DNA of 64,000 nucleotides, taken from the NCBI GenBank assembly GCA_902632595.1, contig CACPDC010000006.1, forward strand, positions 1 to 64,000, written 5' to 3'. The notes under the pieces were generated by a model. It did no database searches. It worked only from the letters and a program-made list of their open reading frames with translations, and had not been told where the DNA came from. Numbering within the stretch: the stretch's first letter is position 1; each line of letters starts with the position of its first letter. The position numbers were made by a program, and so were the translations under genes. Shown in pieces: positions 54,454-64,000 of this stretch. This DNA is from an uncultured SAR116 cluster alpha proteobacterium. GTDB taxonomy: Bacteria; Pseudomonadota; Alphaproteobacteria; Puniceispirillales; Puniceispirillaceae.

Positions 54454-55866
54454 CTAGAAATGGATCGCTCTGTCAAAAGCGTCAAGGACAGACTCATGCA
54501 TTGACTCGGATATTGTGGGATGTGGGAAGATTGTATGCATCAATTCTGCCTCCGTTGTCTCCAGTGATTTTGCAATTGCATAGCCTTGGATCATTTCAGT
54601 CACTTCCGCGCCAATTAAATGGGCACCTAATAATGCTCCCGTTTTTGAGCAGAAAATTGTTTTTATAAGTCCCTCATCTTCTCCCATAGCAATAGCTTTA
54701 CCATTAGCTAAAAGCGGAAATCGTCCTACTTTAATCTGATATCCTTCTGCTTTAGCCTTTTCTTCTGTTAAACCGATAGATGCTATTTGAGGTCTACAAT
54801 AAGTGCATCCTGGCACAGTATTTTCAGCTATTGGATGTACCCCAATTTGCTTATTCATAGCTTCAACACAAATAATTGCCTCATGACTGGCTTTATGGGC
54901 AAGCCACGGTGGTCCTGTCACATCCCCTATAGCAAAAATTCCCATTACATTTGTCGCTCCAAAACCATCTGTTACGATATGCCCTTTCTCGGTTTTTACT
55001 CCAATTTCTTCTAACCCCAGGTTCTCTATGTTGCCGATTATGCCAATAGCAATGATTACTCTTTCAGAGGATATTTTTTGCTTTTTACCAGCTATAGTAA
55101 TAGTGGAAGTAACCTCCTTTTCTGATTTGGAAATTGATTCAATCTTTGCAGACGTGTGTATCTTAATACCACGTTTTTCAAAAGACTTATGAGCGATTTC
55201 AGAAATTTCTTTATCTTCAACATTCAAAATTCGATCCAAAGCTTCAATAATCGTTACATCAACACCCATGTCGTTATAGAAACTAGCAAACTCTATCCCA
55301 ATAGCACCTGATCCTATGACCAGCAATGATTTAGGCATTGTTTTGGGGACCATAGCGTCTCGATATGTAACAATTTTATCTTCATCTGCTTTCACACCAG
55401 AGATTTGCTTCGCTCGAGCTCCTGTTGCAAGAAGGATATTTGGTGCTTCTAAAAACAAATCACTTTTTTCACTAACAGCGATTTGCCATCCTTTAGGAGT
55501 TTTTTTTTCAATCTTTGCAACACCATTGAAAACACTAATTTTGTTTTTCTTCATCAAATGAGACACGCCACCCGATAAGCGCTGCGCGACTTTTCGAGAC
55601 CGAGCAACAACTCTCTCAAGATTGATTTCAATTTCGCCTTTTATATCAATCCCGAATTCACCTAAATGTGAGATATTTTGTTTTAACTCAGCTGCGCGAA
55701 GAAGTGCCTTAGTTGGAATACATCCCCAGTTTAAACAGACACCCCCAAGATTTTCTTTTTCTATAACAGCTACTTTTTTTCCAAGTTGGCTTGCCCTGAT
55801 AGCACCAACATATCCGCCCGGACCACCTCCAATAACTATTAAATCAAATTTTTTAGAATCTGTCAT
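54454..55866 (-). CDS. lpd: Dihydrolipoyl dehydrogenase (E3)
   Basis: A 470-aa FAD disulfide oxidoreductase. It has DLIVIGGGPGGYVGAIRASQLG, the redox disulfide in GGVCLNWGCIPTKALL, NAD motif VIGSGAIGIEFASFYNDMG, FAIGDVTGPPWLAHKA, and the C-terminal catalytic HPHPTISE-type segment (IFPHPTISES). It reoxidises dihydrolipoyl groups of the pyruvate dehydrogenase complex. The frame extends to GTG at 55872; ATG at 55866 with AAAGGG upstream is preferred. It is last of the pdhA-pdhB-pdhC-lpd run. Confidence 0.96.
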   Translation of the reverse strand: MTDSKKFDLIVIGGGPGGYVGAIRASQLGKKVAVIEKENLGGVCLNWGCIPTKALLRAAELKQNISHLGEFGIDIKGEIEINLERVVARSRKVAQRLSGGVSHLMKKNKISVFNGVAKIEKKTPKGWQIAVSEKSDLFLEAPNILLATGARAKQISGVKADEDKIVTYRDAMVPKTMPKSLLVIGSGAIGIEFASFYNDMGVDVTIIEALDRILNVEDKEISEIAHKSFEKRGIKIHTSAKIESISKSEKEVTSTITIAGKKQKISSERVIIAIGIIGNIENLGLEEIGVKTEKGHIVTDGFGATNVMGIFAIGDVTGPPWLAHKASHEAIICVEAMNKQIGVHPIAENTVPGCTYCRPQIASIGLTEEKAKAEGYQIKVGRFPLLANGKAIAMGEDEGLIKTIFCSKTGALLGAHLIGAEVTEMIQGYAIAKSLETTEAELMHTIFPHPTISESMHESVLDAFDRAIHF

Positions 55867-55887
55867 TACCACCCTTTTTTATTTCTA

Positions 55888-57198
55888 TTAAATTAACATT
55901 GTAATGGGATTTTCAATAAATCCTTTAAAAATTTGCAACCATTCCGCACCCAAGGCCCCATCAACAATTCGATGATCAGCAGAAAGCGTTACGTTCATCA
56001 TAGTTGCGATAGTAAGTTCACCATCTTTTACCACTGCTCTTTTTTCACCTGCCCCAATAGCCAAAATAGCACTTTGGGGCGGATTGATTACTGCGGCAAA
56101 TTCTCTTATACCAAACATGCCTAAATTTGATATCGTAAATCCACCACCGTTGTATTCTTCCGGTTTTAATTTACCTGCCCTTGCTCTTATAGCTAGATCC
56201 TTTGTAATTTCGGATAGTTCTGACAACCCTAGCTTTTCAACAGACCGAATGACGGGCGTAATCAAACCACCTTCTACAGCAACAGCCATACAGATATCTG
56301 CAGTATCAAAATACCGAGACCCATTCTCTTCAAACCACCCATTTACCTCTGGTTTTTTTATGAGAGCCATAGCGGTTGCCCGAATAATCATGTCATTTAC
56401 AGAAATTTTTATGCCTGCTGGCGCCATTTCGTTAAGTTGAGCTCTATTTTCTAATAAACGATCAAGGAAACATTCAACAGTCAAATAGAAATGTGGTGCT
56501 GTTTGTTTGGAGTGTTGTAATCTCTCTGCAATTGTGCGTCTCATAGCAGTATGAGGGACAAATCTACCTTGCCCAGGGGATACCGTCTTCGGACTACGAG
56601 TTGCGGTAATTGGCTTTACTATCTCACTAAATTCCAAAATATCACGCTTGATAATTCGGCCATATGGACCTGTACCTTCAACTTTTTCAAGTTCTATATT
56701 CTTTTGCTTAGCTATTCTTCTCGCTAATGGAGTTGCAAAAATTCTGTTACCCTTTAGATTTAACCCGTTATTATCATTTACACGATTGTCATTTACTAAA
56801 GCACTATGTTCTGAACCAAATCCACCTTGCTCATTTCGTTTTAGCCCATCATCCTTTTTTAACATCTCATTTTTATTATCTTTTAAAGTTTTGCTGTCTG
56901 TGTTTATTTTATGCTCTTCATTATTTATTTTATCGGAAATTGTTTCTGGGTTCTCTCCAGTCTCAGATAAAATAGCAATGACCGAATTTACGGCCACACC
57001 CTCTGTTCCTTCACTTACAATTATTTGAGCAACCACGCCATCCTCAACAGCCTCAACTTCCATTGTTGCCTTGTCGGTTTCAATCTCAGCGATAACATCA
57101 CCAGAACGCACTTCATCACCCTGCTTTACAAGCCATTTTGATAATATGCCTTCTGTCATCGTAGGTGACAAAGCTGGCATTAAAATATTTATTGCCAT
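55888..57198 (-). CDS. pdhC: Pyruvate dehydrogenase complex E2, dihydrolipoamide acetyltransferase
   Basis: A 436-aa E2 with one N-terminal lipoyl domain (lipoyl Lys in [17 protein letters not shown] near residue 43). A charged Asn/Lys/Glu-rich linker follows (about 85-150). The peripheral-subunit-binding domain has IFATPLARRIAKQKNIELEKVEGTGPYGRI. The catalytic domain ends with ADHRIVDGALGAEW, containing the DHxxxDG site. It transfers the acetyl group to CoA. The linker is unusually polar rather than Ala/Pro-rich, in keeping with the AT-rich genome. Confidence 0.96.
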   Translation of the reverse strand: MAINILMPALSPTMTEGILSKWLVKQGDEVRSGDVIAEIETDKATMEVEAVEDGVVAQIIVSEGTEGVAVNSVIAILSETGENPETISDKINNEEHKINTDSKTLKDNKNEMLKKDDGLKRNEQGGFGSEHSALVNDNRVNDNNGLNLKGNRIFATPLARRIAKQKNIELEKVEGTGPYGRIIKRDILEFSEIVKPITATRSPKTVSPGQGRFVPHTAMRRTIAERLQHSKQTAPHFYLTVECFLDRLLENRAQLNEMAPAGIKISVNDMIIRATAMALIKKPEVNGWFEENGSRYFDTADICMAVAVEGGLITPVIRSVEKLGLSELSEITKDLAIRARAGKLKPEEYNGGGFTISNLGMFGIREFAAVINPPQSAILAIGAGEKRAVVKDGELTIATMMNVTLSADHRIVDGALGAEWLQIFKGFIENPITMLI

Positions 57199-57199
57199 T

Positions 57200-58597
57200 T
57201 TAAATATCCTCTTCTACGTAGCAAGCTTTCAACGCAGCTTTTACCACGTCATGACTCTGAGGCAGGGTAAGCGCCTCTAGATTTGCTGCATATGGCATTG
57301 GCACATCTTTACCGGTAACTCTCATTATAGGCGCATCCAAATAATCAAATGCATTTTCATTGACCTGCATTCCTAATTCGGCACCAATCCCAGAAAAAGG
57401 GAACCCTTCCTCACAAGAAATAAGCCTATTGGTTTTTTTCACTGACTGTACAATTAAGTCAATATCAAGAGGTCGCAAAGTTCTCAAATCTATAACTTCA
57501 GCATCTATGCCTTTCTTACTTAGTTCTTCAGCTGCCTCAAGGGCTTTACCCACCATTATGGAAAATGCAACAATTGTAACATCATTCCCCTCTTTTACAA
57601 TATTGCCCTTACCTAAAGGAACTAACCATTCATCCGTATCCGGCACATCGAAACTTTGTCCATACATAACCTCATTTTCTAGAAATATCACAGGGTTTGG
57701 GTCTCTTATCGCTGATTTCAACAATCCCTTTGCGTCAGCAGCAGACCAAGGAGATACAACTTTCAACCCAGGACAATGAGCATACCAGCTAGCAAAACAT
57801 TGCGAATGCTGAGCTGCAACTCTACTTGCCGCGCCATTTGGTCCTCGAAACACAATTGGACAACCCATTTGCCCACCTGACATATAAAGAGTCTTTGCGG
57901 CTGAATTGATAATTTGATCTATTGCCTGCATTGAAAAATTAAATGTCATGAATTCAACAATTGGTCTTAAATCTCCAAAAGCTGCTCCCACAGCTAAGCC
58001 TGTAAATCCATGTTCTGTAATAGGTGTGTCAATAACTCTTTGCTCCCCAAACTCCTCAAGCAAACCTTGTGTGACTTTATAGGCACCTTGATATTCAGCA
58101 ACCTCTTCCCCCATTATAAAAATTTTATTATCGCCTCTCATCTCTTCTGCCATCGCATCTCTTAATGCTTCACGAACAGTCATATTTTTCATGGGACCGT
58201 CCCAATTTATGAGTGGAGAGGAAAATATTTCTTTTGTTCCATGTGTTTGTTTCGGCGCTGCTTCGGACTGCGTTTTTGGAGCTCCTCCCTTAGAGATTTT
58301 TGGAGTTTCTTCTGCATTGGTATCATTTTTATCAATAGCAATTTCCTCGTTATCATCATCAGTCGAAATAATGGCTATTACCGTACCGACAGCGACTGAC
58401 TGCGTACCCTCCTCAACAACCAATTTAGTGATAATGCCATCCTCTATAGCCTCCACTTCCATTGTTGCCTTGTCCGTCTCAATTTCGGCAATGACGTCAC
58501 CAGAACATATCTTGTCACCTAATTTTACAAGCCATTTAGACAATATGCCCTCGGTCATTGTCGGTGATAATGCTGGCATCTTAATTTCATGTGACAT
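57200..58597 (-). CDS. pdhB: Pyruvate dehydrogenase complex E1 beta subunit with N-terminal lipoyl domain
   Basis: A 465-aa protein. Residues 1-80 are a lipoyl domain almost identical in layout to that of PdhC ([17 protein letters not shown]). An acidic linker follows. The E1-beta domain from about 135 has [51 protein letters not shown] and the C-terminal transketolase domain. A lipoyl domain on E1-beta is an alphaproteobacterial trait. It pairs with PdhA and is 1 nt from pdhC. Confidence 0.96.
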   Translation of the reverse strand: MSHEIKMPALSPTMTEGILSKWLVKLGDKICSGDVIAEIETDKATMEVEAIEDGIITKLVVEEGTQSVAVGTVIAIISTDDDNEEIAIDKNDTNAEETPKISKGGAPKTQSEAAPKQTHGTKEIFSSPLINWDGPMKNMTVREALRDAMAEEMRGDNKIFIMGEEVAEYQGAYKVTQGLLEEFGEQRVIDTPITEHGFTGLAVGAAFGDLRPIVEFMTFNFSMQAIDQIINSAAKTLYMSGGQMGCPIVFRGPNGAASRVAAQHSQCFASWYAHCPGLKVVSPWSAADAKGLLKSAIRDPNPVIFLENEVMYGQSFDVPDTDEWLVPLGKGNIVKEGNDVTIVAFSIMVGKALEAAEELSKKGIDAEVIDLRTLRPLDIDLIVQSVKKTNRLISCEEGFPFSGIGAELGMQVNENAFDYLDAPIMRVTGKDVPMPYAANLEALTLPQSHDVVKAALKACYVEEDI

Positions 58598-58670
58598 GGA
58601 TATTACCTTTTAATTTGTCTTTTCAATTATGCATATTAATTTAGTGATTTTGATTTAATGTAAGATAGAC

Positions 58671-59726
58671 TTATTCAGCTATTTCAATTAATATATCAGT
58701 ATATAGCTCATCTGAGGTTGGTTCCGGAGCATCAAGAGCTAAATCTGTGGCGTTAGAAATGATCTTTTTTATTTCTGTATCTTGCTGCTTCAACACAGCC
58801 TCTTTGATACCCTCCCGAAGTAACAAATCCCTCAAATGATCGATCGGATCGTGCTGTTTGCGCATTGCGTCAACTTCTTCTCGAGTTCGATATTTTGCGG
58901 GATCTGACATTGAATGACCACGATAACGGTATGTTTTCATTTCTAAAATATAAGGACCTTTTCCAGACCGAGCATGGTTAATAGCTTCAATGCCAGCTTC
59001 CCGAACAGCTAATACATCCATACCATCCACTTGTTTGCCAATAATGCCATATGCGGCGCCGCGCTCACACAAGTCAGTGCCTGCAGTGGACCTTGGGGTT
59101 GATGTACCCATCGCATACTGGTTATTTTCAATGATAAAAATAACTGGAAGCTTCCATAATGCAGCCATATTAAACGTCTCGTATACTTGGCCTTGATTTG
59201 CTGCACCATCTCCCAAATATGTCATAGCAACACCACCATCGCTTTTATATTTATGCGCAAAACCGAGACCAGCACCAATTGGCACCTGCGCACCAACAAT
59301 TCCATGACCACCATAAAAGTTTTTTTCACGGCTAAACATATGCATTGAACCTCCTTTTCCTTTTGAATAGCCAACTGCCCTGCCAGTAAGCTCTGACATC
59401 ACTCCTGATGGTTCCATTCCACAGGCAAGCATATGCCCGTGGTCTCTATAAGAAGTGACAATGCTGTCTCTGGCTTCATTTACTGATTGTAATCCTACAA
59501 CAACGGCCTCTTGTCCTATATATAAATGACAAAACCCTCCTATTTTTCCCATCCCATACAACTGGCCTGCTTTTTCTTCGAAACGTCTTATAAGAAGCAT
59601 ATCTCGATGCATTGAAAGCAGGCTCTCTTTTTTAGGTTTGAGATTAATCAGCTTTCTTGCAGACTTTGGTGGTCTTCCAGATTTGCTAGGATTTTTCACA
59701 CGTTTTTGCTTTGGTTTGAGTGTCAC
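58671..59726 (-). CDS. pdhA: Pyruvate dehydrogenase complex E1 alpha subunit
   Basis: A 351-aa thiamine-diphosphate-binding subunit. It has a Lys-rich N-terminal extension, then MLLIRRFEEKAGQLYGMGKIGGF. The ThDP motif is GDGAANQGQVYETFNMAALWKLPVIFIIENN, and the loop YRYRGHSMSDPAKYRTREEV is also typical. It decarboxylates pyruvate. The start is GTG at 59726 with AGGAG about 10 nt upstream. It heads the pdhABC-lpd-lipA run. Confidence 0.96.
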   Translation of the reverse strand: MTLKPKQKRVKNPSKSGRPPKSARKLINLKPKKESLLSMHRDMLLIRRFEEKAGQLYGMGKIGGFCHLYIGQEAVVVGLQSVNEARDSIVTSYRDHGHMLACGMEPSGVMSELTGRAVGYSKGKGGSMHMFSREKNFYGGHGIVGAQVPIGAGLGFAHKYKSDGGVAMTYLGDGAANQGQVYETFNMAALWKLPVIFIIENNQYAMGTSTPRSTAGTDLCERGAAYGIIGKQVDGMDVLAVREAGIEAINHARSGKGPYILEMKTYRYRGHSMSDPAKYRTREEVDAMRKQHDPIDHLRDLLLREGIKEAVLKQQDTEIKKIISNATDLALDAPEPTSDELYTDILIEIAE

Positions 59727-59962
59727 TATGTCTTTCTCCTACTAAGAGTAGCATTTACTCATATACTTCTAATAAATTAAATTTTTATAACCAATCTGCA
59801 GATATCCAAAAAATATTTGCGAATAAATCAACTTAATTGTGTTGTAAAAATAGGTTTTTTGCAACTATTTTATCTCACTGTTTTTGTTGATTAATTTTGT
59901 TTTAAACTGATTTTTGGTTAAACATTTTTATTATTTAATTTATAGAACATTTATCAATGATT

Positions 59963-60274
59963 TTAATTTGTCAAAATCAGAATTTCATTATTTGCAAAAA
60001 GACCCAGTTCATTTCTTACCATTTCTTCTAACATGTCTTTATCGATCAGTTTACCGCTCATAAGAGAAATACGAGCCTCTAGTTCTGAATTTTTCTTTTG
60101 AAGTAAATGAAGATATTCTTGTGCTGAAGCGATTTCTCTATCTAAATTATCACGCATCAGCAGACCACGTTCACCTGTAAGAGAATGAAAACCGAAAAAA
60201 GCAACTAATGTCCCAAGAAGCATAAAGCTACCAAAATAGGTCAAGGGACGGTTATGAAGTTTATTCACTCTCAT
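59963..60274 (-). CDS. ftsB: Septum formation initiator FtsB/DivIC-like protein
   Basis: A 103-aa bitopic protein. A short basic cytoplasmic N-terminus precedes one TM helix near residues 13-28 (GSFMLLGTLVAFFGFHS). A heptad-rich coiled coil follows (about 40-75, EIASAQEYLHLLQKKNSELEARI). It then has MLEEMVRNELGL, the DivIC-family end motif. In Alphaproteobacteria it sits between eno and pdhA. It should act in the FtsQLB divisome complex. Confidence 0.9.
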   Translation of the reverse strand: MRVNKLHNRPLTYFGSFMLLGTLVAFFGFHSLTGERGLLMRDNLDREIASAQEYLHLLQKKNSELEARISLMSGKLIDKDMLEEMVRNELGLFANNEILILTN

Positions 60275-60378
60275 TTTTTTGATGCCTCATATTGTCCTGA
60301 GCGGTTTTTTTGAGTGAATCAAATTCAAAAAGTCATGTCAACAAAAACAATTTTTAAGATAAGTGATGGTAAATAATA

Positions 60379-62581
<2,203 letters not shown>

Positions 62582-62588
62582 TTACTTT

Positions 62589-64000
<1,412 letters not shown>

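Overview
This is an A+T-rich chromosomal segment (visibly well over 60% A+T) from an alphaproteobacterium, most likely a marine, moderately streamlined lineage such as a low-GC SAR116-type or related bacterium. The class assignment rests on gene order: pyrG-kdsA-eno-ftsB-pdhA-pdhB-pdhC-lpd-lipA-ratA facing pncC-pgpA-ispDF, then dusB-ntrB-ntrC-ntrY-ntrX-trkA-dat-hfq. It also rests on a lipoyl domain fused to PdhB, the pcm-like/tolC pair, recG next to sdhE-mfd, and an aapJQMP transporter. The finer taxonomic placement is inference. No prophage, insertion sequence, CRISPR array or rRNA was seen.

Layout. 1-1890: tolC (cut by the left edge) and a Pcm-like methyltransferase. 2101-12124: an accessory metabolic region with an LLM-class flavin oxidoreductase divergent from a LysR regulator, a three-subunit molybdenum hydroxylase (CO-dehydrogenase/xanthine-oxidase family), then OsmC, a peroxiredoxin-like protein, a cyclase-family hydrolase, a GST, and a PHBH-fold FAD monooxygenase. 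12340-12413: tRNA-Cys. 12820-17119: a DMT exporter, a flavin-dehydrogenase/SelD fusion and SelU, which together supply selenophosphate for 2-selenouridine in tRNA. 17122-20224: a bicupin, tRNA-Asn, a leftward small RNA that looks like the alphaproteobacterial suhB/MmgR family, and an unrecognised 199-aa protein, in gene-poor DNA. 20225-27594: two uptake systems, aapJQMP (general L-amino acids) and proX-proW-proV (betaine/choline-type), each with a strong hairpin between the binding-protein gene and the permease gene. 27677-32444: hflX, photolyase, a GST-like and a HugZ-like gene, and a FrnE-like DsbA protein. 32441-41230: mfd, sdhE, recG, DUF502, mazG, an inositol-monophosphatase family gene, hfq. 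41258-50697: dat, trkA, ntrXYCB, dusB. 50817-64000: isoprenoid, phospholipid, lipoate, pyruvate dehydrogenase, cell-division, glycolysis, KDO and CTP synthesis genes. pyrG is cut by the right edge.

Most interesting points. (1) The NtrC protein keeps its receiver and Fis-type DNA-binding domains, but its AAA+ domain has lost GAFTGA and has degenerate Walker A and B motifs; NtrX also lacks GAFTGA. The Ntr systems here probably do not work through sigma-54. (2) A candidate suhB/MmgR-type sRNA lies beside tRNA-Asn. (3) A selD fusion and selU form a selenouridine module. (4) The molybdenum hydroxylase large subunit has an active-site loop that is neither the form I nor the usual form II CoxL motif. 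It sits near a dihydroxypyridine-hydroxylase-like monooxygenase, suggesting a heteroaromatic or similar catabolic locus of unknown substrate. (5) hflX and mazG have been separated from hfq. I did not find a wholly novel system that I could support; the degenerate NtrC and the Mo-hydroxylase locus are the best leads.
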